A stretch of DNA of 64,000 nucleotides from Rhynchopus euleeides (taxonomy: Eukaryota > Euglenozoa > Diplonemea > Diplonemida > Diplonemidae): contig OY723317.1 in NCBI GenBank assembly GCA_963210315.1, positions 372,001 through 436,000 of the forward strand. Reading direction: 5' to 3'. Position numbers and translations under genes: made by a program. The notes under the pieces were generated by a model. That model was not told where the DNA came from, made no database searches, and worked only from the letters and a program-made list of their open reading frames with translations. Below, one piece after another: positions 10,150 through 18,375 of the stretch; position 1 is the stretch's first letter, and each line of letters starts with the position of its first letter.

Positions 10150-13092
10150 TTACGTGGTGCTGCGTGTTGGTATATGTGCTGGCTCGAGGCGGATTGCCCG
10201 TTCGGCTCGTGTTCCGCGCGTGTAGGTGTCAGCCCGCTGCTCGTCGGTTGGCACCCACTGGGGGTTGAGCCGCAGTCGCTTCGTCCGTGCCACGAGGAAT
10301 ATGCGCTGCAGTAGCAGGTTGCCTCTGTGGTTCGCGCAGTGCCCTCGCCGCATGCAAAATACTAGGGGGAGGTTGTCGATGTTGCACGTCACAGCGATGT
10401 CCTGTGAGTTGATGATGCGTAGCCCTTGCCACACGGCGAAGGCCTCCTTCAGGAAGATGTGCGCATCCCGATCTGCCCCGGTGAACACCCCTTGTGTGAC
10501 CGTCTCCTCTCCCAGTTCGAGTATCGCCGCCCACTCCGTCGATGACGCGTCGGACCACAGCGTTGCCCGCGATGTTGGGTCTGCCTGGTGGTGCCAATTG
10601 TTATCGCGCATGAACTCCATCCGTGCTGCTGTCTCCCGGATCACTGAGTTCGGCACTCGTGTGTTGACATCCCACGCCGCGTTGTTGTCGTGCGCCCGGC
10701 GTCCTAGGCGCCGGACGAAAGAGAGGATTGCGGGAGCGAAACACAGTGGCGCGCGCATGACGTATGACTGCCAGACGATGGATCCGAAGATGCGGAAGGC
10801 CCTCCGCGGCGTTGTTGTTCCCTCCAACGTCTCCGCCAGCTCCTCCCGCTGTGCCACCTTCGCCACCCATGCAGGGTCCATGCGGAATCTGTGCTCCACC
10901 AGGTCAAACTGGATCCCGAACGTGCAGAAACGTTGCGTCGGCATCCCGTGGTCGGCATCGTCGAGGTTCAGGGTCGCGTTGACGTAGTCGCACCTTTCGC
11001 GGAAGACCCTGTACTTCGCCTGCACCTCGTCCAGTGTCTCGGCTGTGACCACAAAATTGTCTATCCAGACGATGCCGTCTCTTGGAGGGAGGAGCACCCT
11101 CGCACTCCGGTTGGCAATTGCTGGTGAGTGTGACCACCCCATGCACATCACCGACAGAAACGCTGGCACAAATTCGTCCCGCTTGTCCCCGAAGCGGATT
11201 CCGAAGTAGCGCTGGATCTCCTCCTCCACCGGAAACTGGTAGAACCAGCTCCTCGCGTCAGCGAGCACAACCCAAGTTGACTCAGCGATGCGGCGCGTCA
11301 CCTCCAGGATGTCGTCCAATCTCATGTCTGGCGGTCGCGCCATGTACGAGTTCAGAGTACGTGCGTCGACGATGAAGCGTGTCCCCCCTGACTTCTTCGG
11401 CACGGTAAAGGCTGGTAAGGTGAGTATCGCATGAGTACAGGCTATAGCGATAACGCCGTAGGCGATGAGGTCGTCGACATGTTTCAATGTATGGCGTGAT
11501 ATCATCCTCCACTTGTTCCTGAAGTGGTCGCGTGCTCCGGGGAGCAACGCATTTCTGAAGGCTTCGGGGTCTGTAATGAGGTCCAACACGTCTCGCAGTT
11601 CCTCGTTGGAGTCCAGCTCGCGGAGTCGCGCCAGGTTGAGGCGCGTGTCGCAGATCGGAGCAAGGCGGTCGTCTTCAGATGGGTCTTGCCTTTCATGGGC
11701 AGGTCGCACGATATGTCCTTTGTGGTGCACGCCGACACTCTCCCCGTAGAGATCGGCGTCTATGCCCGGTCCGTGTTCTGAGTCGGTGTCCGCCGTGTCG
11801 TCGGAGCTGTCGTTTTCTTCAGGAGGTTGGTATACTTGGATGGAGAGCTGAGGCCTGTGGTATGTCTTTGGGCGCTCTCTCGGCTGTGCGGCTGGATCCC
11901 CTGCGCGTGTCGGGTCATCGTTGTGAGTCGGCCCGGGCCCCGCGCCGGTACCGTCCTTTCCTCCACCGACCCCTGCTGCGCCGCCCCCTGTCGGGTAGTC
12001 ATACCGTCGTAGTTCACGTGTGATGTCTCGCCTCCTTTTGTACGGGAAATGTGTGCTAAACTCTGGACCCCTGTGTCTCACGCGTTCTTGGCCAGCTCTT
12101 TGGACAGTGCCGCTGTGTCTGCCACACGCTGTGTCGTTGCTGCTGGTATGTATCGAAACACCGCGTCGGGGGTCGCATGTCGCGACAGCATCATCAGCTT
12201 CTCGACTGGCACCCCGTTGCGTGCCAGATGGTGGAGGGCCCCCCTCCGGAGGGAGTGCGGCGTCAATCGGGCATCCACCCTTTTCACCGCCGCCGCGATG
12301 CATCGGTATGTCACGCTCGGGGGAAACAGGCTCCCTTCTGTCTTTAGCTCTTTCATACGGCTCCGCAGGATCTTCAGCATCTCCGGTGGCAGTGACATAC
12401 CCGTTGTCTTCCCCAGCTGGAAGGGGTCCGACTTCGTGGTGGTCCACACGATGGTGATCTGGTCTGACTTTGCTTCCGTCTGGATGTCCCGCGTTGACAA
12501 TCGTTGCACATCCGACGCTCTCGCCGCCCCGTGCCACATCATTGCGACGGCCAGACGCACCAGCGGCCGCGGTTCCTGAGCCACTGCCTGTGCTGCCTGT
12601 TCTTGAGTCGCGGGGTGCGCCTGTTGTGCTGGCTTCAATGCCCCGCTGCGGCACAAGCTTCGCTTGAAGTCCCGTAGCACGTGTCCTTCCTGTTCCCACG
12701 ACTCGAAGCGGCGCAGGCTCGCGATGATGTTGCCCAGGTATTGCAGCGCCGATGGGGCGGACAGTCCGTTGAGCCGCAGGTGTGTGATCCACAGGGTGAT
12801 CCCCTCCTCGTGTCGTAGTGTGCGGCCCTCCCCCCTGCACCACTCCTCTCTGAACTCGCGGTACCTCTCGTAGCTCCTGCGCAGAGCCGTCCAGTACGAA
12901 CTCGACAGTGCGTTCCCCAAAGCCTCCTGCGTGGCCTCCATGATGATCAGCCTCATCTCGCTCGACAGTGGTTGTTGCTTGATGCGGGGGCGGCCCTTGT
13001 TGGTTTGCTTCTTTTCTTTCAGGATGAACTCGTATGGGGATGGTGTGGGCGGCGTTGGGCTGGTTCCTGGGTGGGTGGTCTGCTGGAGTCAC
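10150..13092 (-). CDS. Reverse transcriptase-RNase H of the YR retroelement
   Basis: The frame is open for 980 codons, but the upstream third overlaps the recombinase in another frame and is Arg/Gly/His-rich shadow; the domain part starts near 12080. RT motifs are visible in order: TVPKKSGGTRFIVDARTLNS, then VLADARSWFYQFPV with the first catalytic Asp, then MCMGWSHSPAIAN, then GIVWIDNFVV. In that last motif the usual second Asp is Asn. RNase H follows with ATLWSDASSTEW, FLKEAFAVW, CNIDNLP and RADTYTRG, giving the D-E-D-D set. There is no good ATG upstream of the domain, so expression by frameshift or reinitiation after the recombinase is likely. It would copy element RNA to DNA. Confidence 0.88.
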   Translation of the reverse strand: MTPADHPPRNQPNAAHTIPIRVHPERKEANQQGPPPHQATTTVERDEADHHGGHAGGFGERTVEFVLDGSAQELREVPRVQRGVVQGGGPHTTTRGGDHPVDHTPAAQRTVRPIGAAIPGQHHREPAPLRVVGTGRTRATGLQAKLVPQRGIEASTTGAPRDSRTGSTGSGSGTAAAGASGRRNDVARGGESVGCATIVNAGHPDGSKVRPDHHRVDHHEVGPLPAGEDNGYVTATGDAEDPAEPYERAKDRREPVSPERDIPMHRGGGEKGGCPIDAALPPEGGPPPSGTQRGASREADDAVATCDPRRGVSIHTSSNDTACGRHSGTVQRAGQERVRHRGPEFSTHFPYKRRRDITRELRRYDYPTGGGAAGVGGGKDGTGAGPGPTHNDDPTRAGDPAAQPRERPKTYHRPQLSIQVYQPPEENDSSDDTADTDSEHGPGIDADLYGESVGVHHKGHIVRPAHERQDPSEDDRLAPICDTRLNLARLRELDSNEELRDVLDLITDPEAFRNALLPGARDHFRNKWRMISRHTLKHVDDLIAYGVIAIACTHAILTLPAFTVPKKSGGTRFIVDARTLNSYMARPPDMRLDDILEVTRRIAESTWVVLADARSWFYQFPVEEEIQRYFGIRFGDKRDEFVPAFLSVMCMGWSHSPAIANRSARVLLPPRDGIVWIDNFVVTAETLDEVQAKYRVFRERCDYVNATLNLDDADHGMPTQRFCTFGIQFDLVEHRFRMDPAWVAKVAQREELAETLEGTTTPRRAFRIFGSIVWQSYVMRAPLCFAPAILSFVRRLGRRAHDNNAAWDVNTRVPNSVIRETAARMEFMRDNNWHHQADPTSRATLWSDASSTEWAAILELGEETVTQGVFTGADRDAHIFLKEAFAVWQGLRIINSQDIAVTCNIDNLPLVFCMRRGHCANHRGNLLLQRIFLVARTKRLRLNPQWVPTDEQRADTYTRGTRAERAIRLEPAHIPTRSTT
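12078..12956 (-). CDS. Tyrosine recombinase (integrase) of the YR retroelement
   Basis: 292 residues from the ATG at 12956. The N-terminal half is helical with Trp/Arg-rich segments, as in the SAM-like core-binding domain of phage-type integrases. The catalytic half has the full set: Arg146 in AARASDVQRL, His234 and Arg237 in TPHSLRRGALHHLARNG, His260 in LSRHATPDAVFRYI and the nucleophile Tyr269. It would integrate a circular DNA intermediate without target duplication. Upstream of the ATG the same frame is open for 44 more codons back to the gag stop, with a basic KEKKQTNKGRPR stretch, so a gag-YR readthrough product is possible. Confidence 0.9.
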   Translation of the reverse strand: MRLIIMEATQEALGNALSSSYWTALRRSYERYREFREEWCRGEGRTLRHEEGITLWITHLRLNGLSAPSALQYLGNIIASLRRFESWEQEGHVLRDFKRSLCRSGALKPAQQAHPATQEQAAQAVAQEPRPLVRLAVAMMWHGAARASDVQRLSTRDIQTEAKSDQITIVWTTTKSDPFQLGKTTGMSLPPEMLKILRSRMKELKTEGSLFPPSVTYRCIAAAVKRVDARLTPHSLRRGALHHLARNGVPVEKLMMLSRHATPDAVFRYIPAATTQRVADTAALSKELAKNA

Positions 13093-14075
13093 TGTCCCCC
13101 GCGGGGCCCTTTCGACCCCTTTCCCACTGCCCTCTGCTCCGCCCCCTTTCCCGTCTTCCCGGTGGGGTACGGCGTGTAGCGCGGGTCAGCCCCCTGTTGC
13201 ACACGCGGTGGTACCAAACGGCGCGGGTTCGCCTTCGCCTGCGCATCATTCGCCTCTCCCACCAGCCGCTGGTGCAGAGACGCCGAGAACGTGAGGGGTG
13301 GGATGTTCTTCGCCTTGTGCTCGTAGTAGGCACGTGCCACATACCCCGTGAGGCAGGCCAGAGCCGACATTTCGCACACGATGCGGTGCAGGGGCAGCAG
13401 GCTGGGTTCCTCCTCCGTGTTCATCTTCATGAGCTTTAGCACGTCGTCGAAGTGCTCGAAGCATTTGCGGAGGCTGTGCATCCATTCCCCCGCATCTGTG
13501 CCCGACGCTGGCAGGCTCGCCTCCCGGAACACGCGGGACACCTCTGCCCGGATCTGCCGCCGCACCGCGCCCTTCCATATGCCAGGGCGCCACGTCGCGA
13601 CCGCGTATGGCGAGAAGTCGTCCGGCAACCCCTCGTCAGCCTCCTGCAGCTGCCTCTGCAGATCGGCGATGGTCTCGGCCTGCTCCTCCACCTTCGCCTC
13701 CAGCCGAGTCATGCGCGCCTCCATGTTGAGCCCTTCACCGGCTCCCAGTTGGGGCAGCGCCCCCAGCCCGTCCTCCTCTTCAGCGGCCTCCTCCGCTGCT
13801 GCCGCGCCGCCTGCCTGCATCTTCGTCCACGCGCACATTGGGCATACCCATCCGGCGCTGCCCATGTGGGCGACGAAGGCGTCCGCCACCGCCTTCGGGT
13901 GCAGATGCGCCCGCACACATGTCCTCGTCGTGGCTTGTCCGCAGGCGTTGCATGCGTGCGCCGTTCCGCCCTCATGGACGGTGGCGCATGTGGGGAACAC
14001 GCAGTGCTGCATCGGCTCCGCTGCGGGCTCCATAGAGAGGGCCGGCACCTCGACCAAAGCCCAGTCGACGTCCAT
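13089..14075 (-). CDS. Gag-like protein with N-terminal Cys/His finger
   Basis: 328 residues from the ATG at 14075. Residues about 25-85 carry paired Cys and His (CVFPTCATVHEGG, CNACGQATT, then GWVCPMCAW), a zinc-binding fold of PHD/RING type rather than a CCHC knuckle. A predicted coiled coil follows (MEARMTRLEAKVEEQAETIA), then a helical middle region and a basic Gly/Lys tail. Position first in the element and absence of enzyme motifs argue for a capsid or nucleic-acid-binding role. The stop TGA is directly followed, in the same frame, by the extended recombinase frame. Confidence 0.75.
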   Translation of the reverse strand: MDVDWALVEVPALSMEPAAEPMQHCVFPTCATVHEGGTAHACNACGQATTRTCVRAHLHPKAVADAFVAHMGSAGWVCPMCAWTKMQAGGAAAAEEAAEEEDGLGALPQLGAGEGLNMEARMTRLEAKVEEQAETIADLQRQLQEADEGLPDDFSPYAVATWRPGIWKGAVRRQIRAEVSRVFREASLPASGTDAGEWMHSLRKCFEHFDDVLKLMKMNTEEEPSLLPLHRIVCEMSALACLTGYVARAYYEHKAKNIPPLTFSASLHQRLVGEANDAQAKANPRRLVPPRVQQGADPRYTPYPTGKTGKGAEQRAVGKGSKGPRGGQ

Positions 14076-14099
14076 CTTTCCTCACTACTCTGCTTGTCG

Positions 14100-14705
14100 T
14101 ACGCCTCTAGCTGTCCTTCACACCCGCTGATCCTTCACCCCGCTGCTTTTGTTCACGCGCTTTGGCGCCCCTGTAAAACACACACGCTCTGCTGTCCGTC
14201 ACCACCGCTGGTCCTTCACCCCGCTGCTCCTGTAAAACACACGCGTCCCCGCTGCGTTTGTTCACGCGCTTTGGCGGTCCTGTAAAACACACGCGTCCCC
14301 GCTGCTTTTGTTCACGCGCTTTGGCGGCCCTTCAAAACACACCCGCTCTGCTGTCCTTCACCACCGCTGTTCCTTCACCCCGCTGCTCCTGTAAAACACA
14401 CGCGTCCCCGCTGCTTTTGTTCACGCGCTTTGGCGGTCCTTCAAAACACACCCGCTCTGCTGTCCTTCACCACCGCTGGTCCTTCACCCCGCTGCTCCTG
14501 TAAAACACACGCGTCCCCGCTGCTTTTGTTCACGCGCTTTGGCGGCCCTTCAAAACACACCCGCTCTGCTGTCCTTCACCACCGCTGTTCCTTCACCCCG
14601 CTGCTCCTGTAAAACACACGCGTCCCCGCTGCTTTTGTTCACGCGCTTTGGCGGTCCTGTAAAACACACGCGTCCCCGCTGCTTTTGTTCACGCGCTTTG
14701 GCGGC
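14100..14705 (-). repeat. Tandem repeats in the 5' leader of the YR retroelement
   Basis: Copies of GCTTTTGTTCACGCGCTTTG occur near 14145, 14253, 14305, 14414, 14521, 14631 and 14684, spaced either about 108 or 53 bp. This gives a higher-order unit of about 109 bp made of a 53-bp block and a related spacer. It lies between the X1 terminal repeat and gag. Confidence 0.85.
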
Positions 14706-14756
14706 TCCGCTCGTCCCTTTTCGCTGCTTCTGACTCTTCTCACTAAAAATAAAAGT

Positions 14757-14872
14757 GCGTTGACGCTTCCACACACACTTACAAACCCACTTGCCTGATG
14801 AAGGGGGTGGTGTGTAGAGCACGTTTCGCAGAGCTGAATGACACTTTCCGCGCGAAAGTCGTGTGCGTAAGA
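14757..14872 (-). repeat. 5' terminal repeat X1 of the YR retroelement
   Basis: Matches 9893-10005 almost base for base. Outside it (14873 on) the sequence becomes A-rich and shows no duplication of the left flank. Confidence 0.88.
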
Positions 14873-15253
14873 AAAAAAATTCCCTCCCTATAAAAACCCA
14901 AAGAGAAAAAAAGCGAAATCCTGAATCGGGACTTGGACTCCACATTTAGCTTCATACTTGCTGTCGGGTGTGCCACATTTACTTAGGCCCTTCCTGCCTG
15001 CACTTTATCTCACACGGGTGCGGGAAATAAAACGGGCGGTGCCAAAATTCTTCATTCTCTCTCTCTCTCTCTCTCTCTCCCCCTGACTCTCTCAAGCGCT
15101 TGACACCGTGCCACGTGCTGCCCACTCTGAAGGCCCATCAACGTCAACGCAAGCGTCAAAGCAAACACGGCACGTCGTTTCTCGCACTCGCTTGGCTTGG
15201 GTATGCGTTCACCACCTCCACACCATGTGAGGGAAAGGAAGGGCGTCATGAAG
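14873..15253. other. Spacer with (CT)n tract, no gene
   Basis: Holds a (CT)n microsatellite at about 15055-15078 and otherwise unique-looking sequence. No frame with a recognisable domain. Confidence 0.4.
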
Positions 15254-15258
15254 TACGA

Positions 15259-16303
15259 TGGTGTGATCATATAGGGGTTCTGTGCCAGTTCTGTGCCGGT
15301 TCTGGGGGCCCTTCAGGAATCCTTCGAGAAATGTACCCTGGGGAAATGGTAGCTAACTTGGCCCCACCATGGGGCCGATCCTCGCAATCCTGAGGGCCTG
15401 GGGCCTCTTCAGCACCAAGTATGTGGGTTTGGCGTGTGTCGGGGACTGGGAGAGTTCACTTCTTGTGACAGGGTCAGTCGGGCAGCCAACACCCACCCAG
15501 CGGGACCCCCCGACGGTTTTTTCACAAACCCGTTCATTTGAATATTCGGAATCTGTGCGGATCGTAGTGGGGTCACTTTATTGGCGTAGGTGCCACACAT
15601 CACCCCTGAAATGTGGGTCTGGTTCCAAGGCGTGGGTGGACCAACACTGCCTCTGAGGTGACACCACAGGCTCTGGAAGGGCTCGAGTGGACTGTGCTGG
15701 GCTCTCGGTCGGTGGTGCACTGTGCAGTAGTCGGCACAGCACGACCTAAAACCTCAAAGGCAGTGAGCCTGAGGAACCACACGTGCACGGAATCGACATG
15801 GAACCCGATTTTCAATCATCCCAACATCGAGTTTGCATTCATTTGAATAATTGGACTCCGTGCAAATCGTAGTGGGGTCACTTTTGCAGTGTAGGTGCCA
15901 CACACCACCCCTGGAATGTTGGTTTGCTTCAGGTGTGGGGAAGTGACTCGCTCCCGATTGGGCCCGACAGACAGCCGTTATGGACTGCACCTTAGGTACC
16001 TGCCACCTACCCGCTGACGTGACCCAGTAGTACCTCACCCTCTGGTTTTCCAACCCCTGTTCAGTTGAACATTAGGAATCTGTGCGTATTGTGATAGGGT
16101 CATTTGGCCATGGGGTGCCGATTCACACCCATAACTGGCCTTTCGTCACTGGGGCTCACCACAAGGTTTGTTTGTGGTCTCTCGACCCACTACAGGGCCA
16201 CTACTAACCTGCACGGACATTTCCTGAAGGATTGTGGACCGGTGTTCTGTGCCAGTTCTGTGCCGGTTCTGTGCCAGTTCTGGGGGGTTCCATGATCACA
16301 CCA
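15259..16303. mobile_element. Non-autonomous DNA transposon, copy B (12-bp TIR, 5-bp TSD)
   Basis: Ends are TGGTGTGATCAT (15259-15270) and ATGATCACACCA (16292-16303) inside the direct duplication TACGA (15254-15258 and 16304-16308). Subterminal TTCTGTGCC direct repeats and flanking sequence match copy A. Its interior carries three reversed copies of the satellite seen at 26 kb (near 15545, 15848 and 16075), so unrelated repeats ride inside it. No transposase is encoded. Confidence 0.85.
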
Positions 16304-16308
16304 TACGA

Positions 16309-17214
16309 GTTTTAAATTAACGGCGTCCCCCCGGGGGTCAAACCGTGTTGAGTGGTTTGGTATTGTGAACGCTTCCCGATTCCTGGATGGGGACACACAC
16401 CACACACGCCCCTGCGCCCCCATTTGCTTGCGGCTTTTTCGCCAGGCAATGTGTCAACGCAGCATTGCTCATGCAGCATGCTCAGGGAGGACCCACACGC
16501 CATTAGAACCAGAAATGGCTCGGTCAGCGAAATAATATCCCCATCGCCCCACACGCCATTCTTTCCTCAAATTCTTACGCAGTGGACTCCAGCGAGGGGG
16601 TATCACACGGCCTCAATACGGCTTCAAGACCCTGTGGGGTCTTGAACCGTGCAGTGGCATGCATGAAGTGCCCATCGCAAACTACCAGACAGTAGCGATG
16701 TCCCTTTTTGCTCCTTCGCGACTTTTTTCGTTCCAAATATTTCCGTCGCGCTGTCGCAACGAATCATTACAAAAGAAAATTAGGGGAGGGGGGGGGGCGA
16801 GGGAGATGCGTTTATGTCCTCTGCGCCAGCGCAGAAAAGACCCCCCCTCCAAAAAGCTGACCCCCCACCACCTTCCCTCGCTACCACCGGTGACCTTCAG
16901 CTCAGTGGGTGTGTGTGGGTGGGCAGTTTGCTACGATTTGCCATACGATAGGGCCATGCGATAGAATACGTTTTGTTACGTTGTTATGGCAAGACAAAAT
17001 CATCAATACAAATAAGGCGGGGGGGGGGGGGAGAGAGAGAGAGAAGGGGGGGGGGGGGTATGGGCAATGTTTTAAAAGAACGCGGGCTCAAAAGAACACA
17101 TGAAAAATCCCCCCCACCCCCCACCCCCCGCCCCAAGTTACACAGTGGACTCCCCGCTCCCCGAGGGCCGGACCAGCCCTCGCGGTTCGTCACACCGTGC
17201 AGGCAACCCGCAGC
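16309..17214. other. Intergenic stretch without a supported gene
   Basis: Contains G-runs and a (GA)n tract (about 17010-17060) and C-rich blocks. No coding frame with domain content, no RNA gene recognised. Confidence 0.4.
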
Positions 17215-17504
17215 CCGAACTACAGGGCATTAGTTTGGGCTGGTTATCCGGTTTTGATAACCAGGTTTCGGAGAAACCCGGTTATTCAGAGCATTTTATA
17301 GGGGGTCTAAAGTGAGGCCAATCCTCACATTTAAGGGAAAAAAAAAAGATTTCCGGGAAAAAATCCGGGGGGGTGGAAAACTGGTGGCGGCTGGGCAGCC
17401 TCGCAGATGAGAGTGGACTCATGCCCACAGACCGCGAGCAACTTACCCGACCGTTTTTCTGTCCAGTTTCTTTGTCAAATCCCGAGAAAACGCAGGCCGC
17501 GAAG

Positions 17505-17935
17505 GGACGGACGTTCACTACCGTGGCCTCCGGCGGCTGGGGGGCTCCGCCCCCCAGACCCCCCTGTGCCGTACGCCTGTCTTTAGTCACCCCAAACCCT
17601 TTGGGGTGACATCAGGGAATGGAATACAGACCACCCTCGGGAGGCAGGATCGTATGCCAGAGGAACAGATGCTCACTACCGTGGCCTCCGGCGGCTGGGG
17701 GGCTTCGCCCCCCAGACCCCCCTGTGCTGTATACCTATACCCAAACCCTTTGAGGTTACATCAGGGAATAGACTGCAGGCCACCCTCATTAGCCTCAGGA
17801 GGACGCAGCAGCTCATGCAGAATCTGTACACGCAAGGAACAGCCCGGAACGCCCGGAAGAAGCAGATGTTCACTACCGTGGCCTCCGGCGGCTGGGGGGC
17901 TCCGCCCCCCAGACCCCCCTGTGGCATGTGCCTGT
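17505..17935 (-). repeat. Three copies of the GNA-hairpin unit in the hAT 5' region
   Basis: Hairpins at 17537-17557, 17695-17715 and 17892-17912, each preceded by CACTACCGTGGCCTCCGGCGG and followed by ACCCCCCTGT. They lie about 158 and 197 bp apart. They could be transposase-binding subterminal repeats or regulatory RNA hairpins; function unknown. Confidence 0.8.
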
Positions 17936-18375
17936 ATTGTATCCAAGTCCTTGCGCGCCCGGGTCTGCGGAAATCGGCCCCGAAATCTATTTTTTGGACT
18001 AACCTCCGGCACCCGAGGCTGGACCCGATCACTGATCCCTGAGAGAGGAACCGGAAGGTGACCCATTCACCACAAGTCTCGCTTGCCGGGGGGTCCGTCA
18101 AAAAATCGGGGGACGCCTCACATTTAAGCCCAAATGAGCGTAGATTTCGCCCCTATAAAATGCCCTGCGGTTATTTTTAAAAAAAAACCAAAATTTTGGC
18201 TCGGAACCGGGGTTTTTCCTGACCCAGTAACCTGCTGCGTTAGCCCCACCAAGCAGCCACAGTACGGCAGGGCGCGCGCACCCTCACCGGTTTTTCCCCC
18301 CTTCACCTCGCCTCTCACATCTAGCTGATCATCACCACTCACCACCAGGCAGGCACCGACTGTCATCGTCGCACT

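Larger units (their letters stand above)
9838..14872 (-). mobile_element. Complete tyrosine-recombinase (DIRS-order, VIPER/TATE-like) retrotransposon
   Basis: Read on the minus strand the order is gag-like ORF, tyrosine recombinase, RT-RNase H. The termini are split direct repeats: block X is at 14757-14872 and again at 9893-10005, block Y at 10006-10079 and again at 9838-9911, giving X1-ORFs-Y1-X2-Y2. This arrangement, without target duplication, is the hallmark of recombinase-encoding retroelements that integrate through a circular intermediate. The gene order gag-YR-RT is that described for kinetoplastid VIPER/TATE elements, whereas Ngaro and PAT usually have YR last. All three frames are intact and the paired repeats are near-identical, so the copy looks young. 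Its left end abuts the target duplication of transposon copy A. Confidence 0.88.
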
